29,420 nt of DNA from NCBI GenBank assembly GCA_964583605.1, contig CAZOWL010000055.1:1-29420 (forward strand). The letters run 5' to 3'. A model generated the notes under the pieces. That model saw only the letters and a list, made by a program, of their open reading frames with translations, did not search any database and was not told where the DNA came from. The translations under genes and the position numbers were made by a program. Origin of the DNA: CAZOWL01 sp964583605. GTDB lineage: Bacteria > Pseudomonadota > Gammaproteobacteria > Chromatiales > Chromatiaceae. Positions within the stretch are counted from its first letter, which is position 1; every line of letters begins with the position of its first letter. Positions 6,154 through 14,521 of this stretch are shown here, piece after piece.

Positions 6154-8175
6154 CTAAACGAGGTCGCGCGCAATGTCCTCATTCCAAGTCTCCGCGAACA
6201 CACGGCGCTCACCCTCGAAGGCGTCGAGCTGGGCATGGATCGAGAAATGGGTCGGCGTCGAGGTCAGGAGTGTCCGGCTGATGGTGCGCACGGACCAGGG
6301 ACCTCGACGCAGGCCGCGCTCCCACAAGGTCTCGCCGCGGGCCGAGTTGTGCTCGGCGCCGCGGTAACGGTACCACTCGAAAGCCTTGCGCTCGAGCTCT
6401 AGGTCGATCTCCGGGAAGCAGACGGTGCCGTCGTCGTTGATGATCTCGAGCGTTGACTCGTCGGTCGCCAAGTCGCGGATGACCCGCCAATTGTGGTGCG
6501 GGGTCGTGAGTTGTCGCCGTTGTGTCGCTTGCGCACCCTCGGCCTCGGCGAAGGCGATGTCGCCGTCGCCGATGCGCGGGGGTCGTACCGGCAACAGGAG
6601 TCGGCTGGTCCCTGTCTCGACGGCGAGACGGACCGGCTCGGGAGGAGGCCAAGCGAGCGGCCAGTAGGAGGTCGATAGGGACAGTCGCAGTCGATGACCG
6701 GTCGGGAAGCGTTGGGCGATGTGGTTAAGCGTGATGCAGACCCGATACCAGCGGCCCGGTGCCATCGGCGTTGGCTCCGCGCTCCCGTCGCGGTGGGTGA
6801 GGTTGAGCAGGCCGTAGGTGACGCGCGTGACCTGGTCATCCGGGAGCACGTCGGAGAGCCGTGCCGCGACCATCGCCACCGGACGGTTGACCCGGAGGTT
6901 GAGCTCGATCTGCGGGGCGCCCAGGATCTCCAGTGGCTCGCTCAGCGGGAGCGTCGTGAAGACGAGCGCGCCGCCGTCCTCTTCCCGCTGGTCATGGGGT
7001 AGGTCGGGTGTAGCAGCATAGGAGCACCACTTTCCGGCGAAGAGCCCAACGCTGAGCGGGGATTGAACATCCATCGGTTGGCCGGCAGCGGTCGCGCCGC
7101 TTGCGTCGAGGAGCCCGGGCCATACTAGCGTGTAGGGCTGAGTCCGGATGCGGCTGGAGGGCCAGGATGATTCGCCGACCCAATGCCCCGGGCGCGTCGC
7201 GTAGAAGGTGGTCGGCGGCACACTGTGCTGCATCCAAGCCCGCAGCACCGGCTCACGCATGATGCCGGTCTCGATGCCCCTCAGCCATTGGTCCCACCAG
7301 CGCAGACACTCCTGCAGAAAACCGATAGCGGGGCCAGGCACTCCTTGGTGCGGATACTTGTGGCTCCAGGGGCCGATGAGTCCCAGGCGCGGTCCACGCA
7401 GGTGCGCGAGGAGGCGAAAGACGGCGTTCGAGTACCCGTCCGCCCAGCCGCTGACGGCCATCACCGGGCATTCGACCGCACCCCAGTCCTCGCAGATCGA
7501 GCCGTGGCACCAATAGGCATCGCGGCGCTGATGGGTGAGCCACTTTGCCAGCCACAGGCCGCTGCCACGCAGCCGTTGAAGCCACATCTCGCGCCAGGGC
7601 TCACCGACGATCTCCGGATCGGGGGGCAGCGAGTTATACGCGAGCATGGTCGAGGCCCAGGATAGGTTATCGCCGAGGAGGCAGCCGCCCATGTGATGCA
7701 CATCGTCGGCGTAACGATCGTCTGTCGAGCAGACGGAGACCACGGCCCTCAGCGCAGCCGGCCTGAGCGCAGCGATTTGCAGCCCATTGAAGCCACCCCA
7801 GGAGATGCCGATCATGCCGACGTCGCCGTCGCACCAAGGTTGTTGGCTGATCCAGTCGATGGTAGTGGCACCATCCTCAAGCTCCTGCGGCAGGTACTCG
7901 TCCTCGAGGATCCCCTCGGAATCACCGCTGCCGCGCAGGTCCACACGCACGCAGGCGTAACCGTGACCGGCAAAGTAGCCGTGGAGCGTATCGTCGCGAG
8001 CGCGCGTCGAATCGCGACGGCGGTAGGGTATGTATTCAAGGATGGCTGGCACCGGAGCCCTCGCGGCGCCTTCTGGCAGCCACAGGCGGGCGGCTAGGCG
8101 CACGCCGTCGGTCATCGGGATCCAGACATGCTCGATCGTGCGCACTGGATATGGGAGTGTGTCGACGATGTGCAT
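6154..8175 (-). CDS. CocE/NonD-family alpha/beta hydrolase (peptidase S15 superfamily)
   Basis: The protein has 673 residues and no signal peptide. The N-terminal alpha/beta hydrolase domain carries EYIPYRRRD (oxyanion tyrosine region), DLRGSGDSEG, and the nucleophile elbow GISWGGFN with Ser125. Candidate catalytic Asp and His lie in SGWADGYSN and GPWSHKYPH. The C-terminal jelly-roll domain begins near LVFTTLPLSEPLEILGAP, as in CocE and X-Pro dipeptidyl peptidases. The family cleaves esters or amides such as acyl-amino acid or peptide substrates; the substrate here is unknown. It starts 22 bases after the ATP-grasp gene and is surely co-transcribed with it, so it may hydrolyse or process the amide made by the ligase. 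Confidence 0.88.
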   Translation of the reverse strand: MHIVDTLPYPVRTIEHVWIPMTDGVRLAARLWLPEGAARAPVPAILEYIPYRRRDSTRARDDTLHGYFAGHGYACVRVDLRGSGDSEGILEDEYLPQELEDGATTIDWISQQPWCDGDVGMIGISWGGFNGLQIAALRPAALRAVVSVCSTDDRYADDVHHMGGCLLGDNLSWASTMLAYNSLPPDPEIVGEPWREMWLQRLRGSGLWLAKWLTHQRRDAYWCHGSICEDWGAVECPVMAVSGWADGYSNAVFRLLAHLRGPRLGLIGPWSHKYPHQGVPGPAIGFLQECLRWWDQWLRGIETGIMREPVLRAWMQHSVPPTTFYATRPGHWVGESSWPSSRIRTQPYTLVWPGLLDASGATAAGQPMDVQSPLSVGLFAGKWCSYAATPDLPHDQREEDGGALVFTTLPLSEPLEILGAPQIELNLRVNRPVAMVAARLSDVLPDDQVTRVTYGLLNLTHRDGSAEPTPMAPGRWYRVCITLNHIAQRFPTGHRLRLSLSTSYWPLAWPPPEPVRLAVETGTSRLLLPVRPPRIGDGDIAFAEAEGAQATQRRQLTTPHHNWRVIRDLATDESTLEIINDDGTVCFPEIDLELERKAFEWYRYRGAEHNSARGETLWERGLRRGPWSVRTISRTLLTSTPTHFSIHAQLDAFEGERRVFAETWNEDIARDLV

Positions 8176-8197
8176 GGCAACCTAGGGTGATGGACCT

Positions 8198-9499
8198 TCA
8201 GCGGTTAGCGTGCTCGGGACCGGACTCGAATCGCAACGGCAGCAGGTCCAAGCAGGCTTTGAATTTGGCCTCGAGCGCGGCTTGGGTATCGCCGCCGATA
8301 AAGAGGGTTGCCACCTCGAAGCTGTAGCTATCCTGGTCGCGGAGCTCCGAGAGGCGCATGCCCTCACGCACGGCGATCTGGAGCTGCGTGCCCGGCACGG
8401 CGGCCTCGACGGCGGCGATCTCCGCCGCGGTTGGCGCATGGGTGACAAGGGCATCGTCGTAGCGACGTACCATGAACTTGGCAGCGATCGCGCAATCGCC
8501 TTGCCCTGTGACGAGCCCGGGCTCACGACCCAACGCGAGATCGAGCATGACTTGGTGGTGGTAGTGCCCGTCAACCAGACGGAACAGCGGGGCATGGGAC
8601 TTGGAGATCCGTGGGTTGATCTCCAGGAGCCAGAGTCGATCCCGCTCCGCCTCCCAGAAATACTCGATGTTGAAGGGCGCCATGTCGTAGCCGAGGTGCT
8701 GGATCACACGTCGCGTGACAGTGGTCATACGTGCCTGCACGGACTTGTCTAGCACCGAGGGGTACTGGTAGCGATCAAATGATGACTTGCCCGGACCGAT
8801 GCGAAGCGAATCGACCGTCCCGTAGACCTCGGCGCGACCGGCGAAAGAATAACCTTCCTGCGTGCTTTGCACGCCCTCGGAGATGATGGCTTCGGCGATG
8901 CAGTGATAGCCGTTGATGGCCATGATCTCGGGCGGGAGCTCAGCCTGCTCGAGGATGAAGTTAAACGGCTCGGCATAGCGGCCGATATGCCGTCGGATCA
9001 GGGTTAGTGCGCGTTCGAGATCGTCGGCGTTATCGATCCGGAAGCCGAGATGCGAGAGCACCGCTTTCACAGGCTTGATCCAGAACGGAAAATCGACGGT
9101 GATGTGCGCCGCCGGGTCCTTCGCGAACGGATCGACCGCGCAGAAATCCGGGACCTGCTCAGGGACGACCTCGGCCTGACGCACGCGGCTCCAATACTTG
9201 TGCTCGCATTGCAGCACGGCCTCCAGCGAGGGTCCCGGCAGCGCGACCGCCGCGCGCAGGATCGGCAGCGTGGTGCTGACTGGGAAATCCCAGTACCCGA
9301 CGACCGCATCGACGCGTCCTGGAAAGGCTTTCAGAATCCGCGGCCCCTCCTCGAGCAGTCGCGCGACGGGAAAGCTATCCTGCTGCTTGAGTTCCGTATA
9401 GCTGAAAAGCGGGTGGAAGTGACATTTCGCTGCGAGCGGCAAGGTTTTGAGCTGCGCCAGATGGAAATCGTCGAGACCGACTACGAAGACGTTCCACAT
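8198..9499 (-). CDS. ATP-grasp family carboxylate-amine ligase
   Basis: This 433-residue soluble protein has an N-terminal Rossmann-like region (VFVVGLDDFHLAQL; VDAVVGYWDFPVSTTLPIL), then HKYWSRVRQAEVVPEQVPDF, FPFWIKPVKAVLSHLGF (ATP-binding lysine strand), FILEQAEL, and the Mg-binding LWLLEINPRISKSHAP near residue 300. This is the ATP-grasp order seen in ligases that activate a carboxylate as acyl phosphate and join it to an amine. I cannot assign the substrates. The gene is first in a two-gene operon with the CocE-like hydrolase and lies back to back with the SRPBCC-LOV pair, sharing a 186-base intergenic region. The ATG at 9499 has a GGAAG upstream. Confidence 0.88.
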   Translation of the reverse strand: MWNVFVVGLDDFHLAQLKTLPLAAKCHFHPLFSYTELKQQDSFPVARLLEEGPRILKAFPGRVDAVVGYWDFPVSTTLPILRAAVALPGPSLEAVLQCEHKYWSRVRQAEVVPEQVPDFCAVDPFAKDPAAHITVDFPFWIKPVKAVLSHLGFRIDNADDLERALTLIRRHIGRYAEPFNFILEQAELPPEIMAINGYHCIAEAIISEGVQSTQEGYSFAGRAEVYGTVDSLRIGPGKSSFDRYQYPSVLDKSVQARMTTVTRRVIQHLGYDMAPFNIEYFWEAERDRLWLLEINPRISKSHAPLFRLVDGHYHHQVMLDLALGREPGLVTGQGDCAIAAKFMVRRYDDALVTHAPTAAEIAAVEAAVPGTQLQIAVREGMRLSELRDQDSYSFEVATLFIGGDTQAALEAKFKACLDLLPLRFESGPEHANR

Positions 9500-9618
9500 A
9501 CATCGCTTCCGGACACGGCTTGCCTTTCTTCAGTATAGGCTCCGGGACACGGACACGCCGCAACCGATCTTCGCATCTACCGGTCTGCGTCCGGCTGTCG
9601 CTTCCCGGAAAACCAGGC

Positions 9619-9647
9619 TGGATTTTCGCGACTCTGCCCACTATAAA
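9619..9647 (+). promoter_or_regulatory. Possible promoter for the SRPBCC-LOV pair
   Basis: TATAAA at 9642-9647 lies 17 bases after TGGATT (9619-9624), 39 bases before the start codon of the SRPBCC gene. The -10 is good and the -35 weak. It lies in the shared divergent region 9500-9685. Confidence 0.3.
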
Positions 9648-9685
9648 CAGGAGGAGCGTTCAGCTGACGGGAGGGCGATATCGCT

Positions 9686-10150
9686 GTGGTCAACGCGCAA
9701 GCTAGCACCTTGATCCCGATTCCTCCGGCACAAGTCTTTGACTTTGTGGCGGTCAACTTCGAGCACAACTATCCGCGCTGGTCACCGGAGGTCCGGCAGC
9801 TGGAAATGCTCACACCGGGGCCGTTGCGCCTCGGGAGTCGGGCGCGCCAAGTTCGTGTCGACCAGGGCCGGCAATCGAATTCGACCTTCACGGTCACGGC
9901 CTTCGAGCCCCCGAGTCGGGTCGCCTTCGCTGAGGCCTCGGACCAGTTCCGGATTCTTTATCAGATCGATCCGGTCGGCGAGAAGACCCATTTGACTTTT
10001 ACCTTCGACCTGCGGCGCATTGAGCTCTACATGCGCCCCTTCGAGAAGCTGATACGTGTCGCGATCCAAGACGGCGCAGAACGTGTCGTGCGCAATATTA
10101 AGGGCTTGGTTGAACGAGAGATGCGCCAACAGGCGCATGGTCAGAGCTAG
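9686..10150 (+). CDS. SRPBCC (START-like / polyketide cyclase-dehydrase) family protein
   Basis: This 154-residue soluble protein has the helix-grip pattern of the SRPBCC superfamily: PPAQVFDFVAVNFEHNYPRW near the N-terminus, FTVTAFEPPSRVAF, FRILYQIDPVGEKTHLTFTFDL, then a long C-terminal helix (residues of about 120-150). Members bind hydrophobic ligands or act as cyclases or hydrolases; no catalytic residue can be assigned. The GTG at 9686 follows GGGAGGG with a slightly long spacing, and an in-frame TGA at 9665-9667 excludes a longer form. The LOV gene follows after 16 bases, so the two are probably one operon. A ligand-binding or output partner for the photoreceptor is an inference. Confidence 0.85.
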   Translation: MVNAQASTLIPIPPAQVFDFVAVNFEHNYPRWSPEVRQLEMLTPGPLRLGSRARQVRVDQGRQSNSTFTVTAFEPPSRVAFAEASDQFRILYQIDPVGEKTHLTFTFDLRRIELYMRPFEKLIRVAIQDGAERVVRNIKGLVEREMRQQAHGQS

Positions 10151-10166
10151 TTATCCGGAGAAGACC

Positions 10167-10628
10167 ATGGAATTCACCGTCGAGAAAGACGCGGGCACAA
10201 TACCTTTTGTGCTGTCGCAAATCCTGGACACCTGCGTTAATGGAATCACGCTGTCAGATCCGGATCAGCCGGATAACCCTATCATCTACGCGAACGAGGC
10301 CTTTGAGCTGATCACCGGTTATGACCGGAAGGATATTATTGGCCGCAATTGCCGATTCCTGCAGGGCGAAGATCGGGACCAGCCGGAGATCGAGCGCATC
10401 CGCGAGGCCCTTCGCGACCACAAGCCGGTGACCGTCATGTTGCGCAACTATCGTAAGGACGGCACCCTGTTCTACAACCAATTTACGATCCGTCCGCTAT
10501 TTGATCCCCAGGGCAATCTCATCTATTACTTAGGCGTTCAATACGACGTCACCGAGATGATTCGAGCGAAAGAGGAGCTGGATCGTTTGAATGCCTTGAT
10601 GAAGGCGGCGGGTGAGGATGTGAGCTAA
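10167..10628 (+). CDS. Short LOV-domain blue-light photoreceptor
   Basis: This 153-residue protein is essentially one LOV (flavin-binding PAS) domain with short caps. The photoactive cysteine is Cys62 in GRNCRFLQG, and Asn61, Arg63 and Gln66 of the flavin-binding motif are present. NPIIYANEAFELITGY, NYRKDGTLFYNQF and the C-terminal YYLGVQYDVTE (glutamine that contacts the flavin) complete the fold. A helix of about 25 residues follows and there is no kinase, GGDEF or DNA-binding output domain, as in short LOV proteins such as those of Pseudomonas putida. Blue light should form the Cys-FMN adduct and change dimerisation. The start is the ATG at 10167 with CGGAGAAG; an in-frame extension to 10056 overlaps the SRPBCC gene and has no LOV similarity. 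Confidence 0.95.
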   Translation: MEFTVEKDAGTIPFVLSQILDTCVNGITLSDPDQPDNPIIYANEAFELITGYDRKDIIGRNCRFLQGEDRDQPEIERIREALRDHKPVTVMLRNYRKDGTLFYNQFTIRPLFDPQGNLIYYLGVQYDVTEMIRAKEELDRLNALMKAAGEDVS

Positions 10629-10873
10629 GCTGGGACCTGCGCGCCGGTGGATCGGGTGCGCGTGCGAGGGACCGACGATGATACCTCAACGGTCGTGTAT
10701 GGCTCGGACGGAGCCGGGACGCTCCGCAGATGGGGTGACGCGAACGCATCAGGCGCGCATCGCTGACGCCGGGCCAGCCCCCGGCGGGGATATCGACCTC
10801 GACCGAGCAATCTGACCACTGTGCCAACCTGACGATCTACTCGACGATCTATTCGAGGCCCCGGACCCTAGTG

Positions 10874-12223
10874 ATGACCGATCATGCGGTAGCGCCCGAC
10901 CCTCATCCACCTCTCTACGGCAAACAGACCCGGCTCGCTGTAGAGAATTTCGCGATCGGGCTCCGGCCGATGCCACCGGCCTTTGTGCATGCCGTCGGCC
11001 TGATCAAGGCCAGCGCGGCACAGGCCAATGCGGCGCTCGGCATGCTGCCCACGGCGATGGCCGAGGCGATCGTGCGGGCGGCGGAACGGGTCGCCGCGGG
11101 TGAGCTCGACGATCAGTTCCCGGTCGACATCTATCAGACCGGCTCTGGCACCTCGACCAACATGAACGCCAACGAGGTCATCGCGACGCTGGCCACCCGT
11201 GATCTTGGTGAGCCGGTGCACCCGAACGATCATGTCAACCTCGGACAGAGCAGCAACGACGTCATCCCTACGGCGATCCATGTCAGCGCGGCTCTTGAGC
11301 TGGTCGGCTTGATCGCGTCGATTGATGACCTTGTGAACGCGATCGAGCGGCGTGCCGGCGAGACGGCCGAGGTCATCAAGACTGGTCGCACGCACCTGAT
11401 GGATGCCGTTCCCCTCTCGCTCGGACAAGAGCTGGGCGGCTGGGCGGCACAGTTGCGCGCCGACCGAGAGCGCATCAAGGATGCCGAGCGCCGGTTGCGC
11501 CGCCTCGCGCAGGGCGGCACGGCCGTTGGCACTGGCCTGAATACACATCCGGATTTCGGTAGGGTCTTTGCTGCCGAGCTGTCGCGGCGCACGGGTCTGG
11601 CCTTTACCCCCGCCCCAGATGCCCGAGCCGCGATCGCGAGCCAGGACACGGCGGCCGAGGTCAGCGGTCAGTTGCGTGTCCTCGCGCTCGGGCTGTTGAA
11701 GATTGCCAACGATCTGCGCTGGATGGGTAGCGGACCGGCCGCGGGCCTCGCGGAGATCCAGCTCCCGGAGCTTCAGGCCGGCAGCAGCATCATGCCGGGC
11801 AAGGTCAACCCGGTGATTCCCGAGGCCGCGGCCATGGCCTGCGTGCAGGTAATTGGCCTGGATGCGGCCATCGCGCTGGCCGCGCAGGACAATCGATTTC
11901 AGCTCTGCACGATGCTGCCCCTGATTGGCGCCAATCTGCTCGAGCAGATCGCTCTGCTAGGTCGCGCCGGCACAGCCCTGCGTGCGAAGGCGATCGAGCA
12001 ATTCACCGTCAACCACGCGGCGATCGATCGAGCCCTCGCCCGCAACACGATGCTGGTAACGGCGCTTGCGCCTTCGATCGGCTACGATCGGGCCGCCGTG
12101 ATCGCGCGGCGGGCGCTGGCCGAGGATCGCGCGGTGCTGGACATTGCCCGGGAGGAGACTAACCTCTCCGACGCTGAGCTGCAGCGCCTCCTTGACCCGC
12201 GACGGCTGACCGGGGCGGCATAA
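10874..12223 (+). CDS. fumC: Class II fumarate hydratase
   Basis: This is the reversible hydratase of fumarate to malate in the TCA cycle, a cytoplasmic homotetramer. At about 449 residues it is near the usual 460. It shows LYGKQTRLAVENF near the N-terminus, QTGSGTSTNMNANEV, HPNDHVN, SSNDVIPTA, GRTHLMDAVPLSLGQE, and the fumarase/aspartase signature GSSIMPGKVNP with the catalytic serine. The N-terminus is a little shorter than the usual SEKDSMG-type lead. GTG (10871) and ATG (10874) are adjacent starts. FumC is oxygen-stable and needs no iron-sulfur cluster. The gene stands alone, 245 bases after the LOV gene. Confidence 0.95.
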   Translation: MTDHAVAPDPHPPLYGKQTRLAVENFAIGLRPMPPAFVHAVGLIKASAAQANAALGMLPTAMAEAIVRAAERVAAGELDDQFPVDIYQTGSGTSTNMNANEVIATLATRDLGEPVHPNDHVNLGQSSNDVIPTAIHVSAALELVGLIASIDDLVNAIERRAGETAEVIKTGRTHLMDAVPLSLGQELGGWAAQLRADRERIKDAERRLRRLAQGGTAVGTGLNTHPDFGRVFAAELSRRTGLAFTPAPDARAAIASQDTAAEVSGQLRVLALGLLKIANDLRWMGSGPAAGLAEIQLPELQAGSSIMPGKVNPVIPEAAAMACVQVIGLDAAIALAAQDNRFQLCTMLPLIGANLLEQIALLGRAGTALRAKAIEQFTVNHAAIDRALARNTMLVTALAPSIGYDRAAVIARRALAEDRAVLDIAREETNLSDAELQRLLDPRRLTGAA

Positions 12224-12308
12224 CGCATCCGATCGCGCGCGCTCGTCGTGGCGCTGAAGGCGCACTCAAGCCCGAGCGACAATCGCCTCACCAACATGCA
12301 GTCAGTGC

Positions 12309-12695
12309 CTAGTCCGGCAGTTCCAGCACGCCGTCCATCTCGACCTCCGCCCCTTTCGGGAGCGCGGTCACCCCGATGGCCGCCCGGGCGGGAAAGGGCT
12401 CCTGCAGATACTCCGCCATCACCTGATTCACCAGGGGGAAGTGGTCCAGATTGGTGAGAAAGACATTCAGCTTGACGACGTCGTTGAGCGACCCGCCCGC
12501 CGCCTGGGCAACCGCCTGGAGATTGTCGAAGACCCGTCGAATCTGCCTCTCGATACTGCCGGTCACCAAGTCCATCGACCGAGGATCAAGCGGGATCTGC
12601 CCTGAGAGATAGACGGTGCGGCCAACTCGCACGGCCTGGGAATAGGTGCCGATCGCTTGCGGGGCTTGGTCTGTGTGAATGATCTGGCGTGTCAT
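12309..12695 (-). CDS. ridA: RidA family reactive enamine/imine deaminase
   Basis: This 128-residue protein of the YjgF/YER057c/UK114 family hydrolyses 2-aminoacrylate and related enamines formed by PLP enzymes. It shows APQAIGTYSQAV near the N-terminus, YLSGQIPLDP, the helix FDNLQAVAQAAGGSLNDVVKLNVFLTNL, and PARAAIGVTALPKGAEVEMDGV, whose arginine binds the substrate carboxylate. A good CAGGAG site precedes the ATG. In many gammaproteobacteria ridA follows spoT; here it is separate, convergent with fumC and divergent from purC. Confidence 0.93.
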   Translation of the reverse strand: MTRQIIHTDQAPQAIGTYSQAVRVGRTVYLSGQIPLDPRSMDLVTGSIERQIRRVFDNLQAVAQAAGGSLNDVVKLNVFLTNLDHFPLVNQVMAEYLQEPFPARAAIGVTALPKGAEVEMDGVLELPD

Positions 12696-13031
12696 CAGCG
12701 GTCACTCCTGCGGATCGGGATCCCTTACATTATTGCCGATACTGGCCAGGGCATGTCGATCACAGTCCCGTCCAGGTTGCCGCGTGACGACCGCGACGGT
12801 CCGCACCGCAGACCTTCTATGAGGCGGTTTCGGGTAGGGTCCGCTTGCGGACCATCCCCGTTGGCCGGACTGATGATCAAGGCCGGCCAAGGCATCACCT
12901 CGATCGAGAGTCTCCGGCCTCGAGCTCCCAGCCGAAGAGGGGGCAACTGGCATCCGGCGATTCGTCGAGTGCCGGGCGCAGACGGCATTTCCGCTATACT
13001 CGCTCGGTCTATTCGTAAGGAAGCTATCGGT
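12696..13031. other. Divergent intergenic region ridA/purC with two hairpins
   Basis: The 336 bases between ridA and purC contain two strong inverted repeats: 12838-12853 (GGTCCGC-TT-GCGGACC) and 12861-12890 (TTGGCCGG, 14-base loop, CCGGCCAA). TATACT at 12995-13000 is a plausible -10 for purC, but no good -35 is seen. No U-tract follows either hairpin. Nothing else recognisable. Confidence 0.5.
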
Positions 13032-13928
13032 ATGACCGCGCTCTTCGAGTCTCACCTGACCGACTTGGAGCTGATCCATAGGGGTAAGGTGCGGGATATC
13101 TACCGTATCGATGACAGCCATATGCTGATCGTCGCGACAGACCGCATCTCGGCGTTTGATGTCGTGCTTCCGCACCCGATACCAGGGAAGGGAGAGGTGC
13201 TGACGCGACTCTCTAACTTCTGGCTCGCGCGCACCCGTCGGCTGGTGCCCAATCACCTTGCGAGCCTGTCCCTCGAAGCAGTCGTCGAGGACCCGCATCA
13301 GCGTGCCCAGCTCGCTCAGCGTGCTGTCGTGGTGCGCCGGCTGCGGCCCTTGCCGGTGGAGGCCATCGTTCGCGGCTACCTGATCGGCTCGGGCTGGAAG
13401 GACTACCAGCGCTCAGGGAGCGTGTGCGGCCTTCGTCTCCCCGAGGGACTGCGCCTTGCCGACCGGCTGCCAGAGCCTCTGTTCACACCCTCGACCAAGG
13501 CGGCCATCGGGGATCATGACGAGAACATCGACTTCGAGCGCACCTGCGATCTGCTCGGCGTGCGACTCGCGGAGCAGGTCCGCGAGATCAGTCTGCGCCT
13601 CTATCGCGACAGCTTCGAGTACGCCAGAGAGCGGGGCATCCTGATCGCGGATACCAAGTTCGAGCTGGGCCTCGACGAGGAGGATCGCCTGTATCTCATC
13701 GACGAGGTACTCACGCCCGACTCCTCACGCTTCTGGCCCACGGATCGCTATCGGCCCGGAGCCAACCCGCCGAGCTTCGACAAGCAGTTCGTCCGTGATT
13801 ACCTCGAGGGGCTAGACTGGGATAAGACCCCTCCCGGACCGCCGTTGCCTCAGGAGGTCATCGACCAAACCGCGGCGAAGTACCGGGAGGCCGAATACCG
13901 GCTGACGGGGCGAGGAGGGGGCAGCTGA
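13032..13928 (+). CDS. purC: SAICAR synthase (phosphoribosylaminoimidazole-succinocarboxamide synthase)
   Basis: This enzyme of de novo purine synthesis joins CAIR and aspartate with ATP. At 298 residues it is of the longer ADE1-like type. It shows HRGKVRDIYRID (ATP loop), TDRISAFDVVLPHPIPGKGEVL, VRGYLIGSGWKDYQ, LPEPLFTPSTKA, DTKFELG and LIDEVLTPDSSRFW, all in order. The ATG at 13032 follows AAGGA; an open frame continues upstream to 12657 but has no similarity. It converges with the carbonic anhydrase gene, with 32 bases between the stops. Confidence 0.96.
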   Translation: MTALFESHLTDLELIHRGKVRDIYRIDDSHMLIVATDRISAFDVVLPHPIPGKGEVLTRLSNFWLARTRRLVPNHLASLSLEAVVEDPHQRAQLAQRAVVVRRLRPLPVEAIVRGYLIGSGWKDYQRSGSVCGLRLPEGLRLADRLPEPLFTPSTKAAIGDHDENIDFERTCDLLGVRLAEQVREISLRLYRDSFEYARERGILIADTKFELGLDEEDRLYLIDEVLTPDSSRFWPTDRYRPGANPPSFDKQFVRDYLEGLDWDKTPPGPPLPQEVIDQTAAKYREAEYRLTGRGGGS

Positions 13929-13960
13929 GGCCTTGATCGCCCCTGCCGGCGGGCTCGCGA

Positions 13961-14521
13961 TCAGAACTCGTTCTGCAGCAGCTTGTAGCCCCTGACCAGA
14001 TCGGCGTTGGCGCGCAGCACGTCCTCGGAGAACTCCGACTCCTGCGGCGTCACCCGCGAGATCATGGCCAAGTCAGTGGTCGGACCGATGCGCGTCGTCG
14101 ACGGGACATAGAAGCCCGCGGGCAGGTCGCAGCCATCGACGACGGCATTGTGACGCACGACGCAGCCATCGCCGACCGTGCAATTGAACAAGACGCTATT
14201 GAACCCGATGAAGACACGGGTGCCGACACGACAGGGCCCGTGCACGATCGAGCGATGGGCGATCGAGGTATGGTCACCGATGAGCACCGCCGCGCCGGCC
14301 TTCGAATGGATGACCACGCCGTCCTGGATATTGGAGTCGGCGCCGATAATAATCGGTTCCAGCTCACCATCGGCATTGATCTCGTCGGCACGGATGACGG
14401 CGTATGGGCCGATGAAGACATTTTCGCCGACAATCACCTTGCCGCAGACGATGGCGGTCTTATCGACATAGGCCGACTCGGCGATCACGGGGAGATGGCC
14501 GGAAGGGTTCTTTCTAATCAT
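13961..14521 (-). CDS. Gamma-class carbonic anhydrase-like left-handed beta-helix protein
   Basis: This 186-residue protein has hexapeptide repeats (IVCGKVIVGENVFIGPYAVIRAD; IGDHTSIAHRSIVHG; VGTRVFIGFNSVLFN; VGDGCVVRHNAVVDG). Probable zinc ligands are His72, His89 and His94, with Arg44/Asp46 and Gln66/Asp67 at the expected places, as in Cam-type gamma carbonic anhydrases. It would interconvert CO2 and bicarbonate as a trimer in the cytoplasm, as no signal peptide is present. The ATG at 14521 overlaps the end of the GGDEF/EAL gene by 8 bases, so it may be co-transcribed with it. A related hexapeptide acyltransferase is the alternative, but the three histidines favour carbonic anhydrase. Confidence 0.82.
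   Translation of the reverse strand: MIRKNPSGHLPVIAESAYVDKTAIVCGKVIVGENVFIGPYAVIRADEINADGELEPIIIGADSNIQDGVVIHSKAGAAVLIGDHTSIAHRSIVHGPCRVGTRVFIGFNSVLFNCTVGDGCVVRHNAVVDGCDLPAGFYVPSTTRIGPTTDLAMISRVTPQESEFSEDVLRANADLVRGYKLLQNEF

Noticed and set aside
12657..13031. N-terminal extension of purC
   Set aside because: The open frame merely continues upstream; the conserved protein starts at 13032 after AAGGA, and the extension overlaps ridA.
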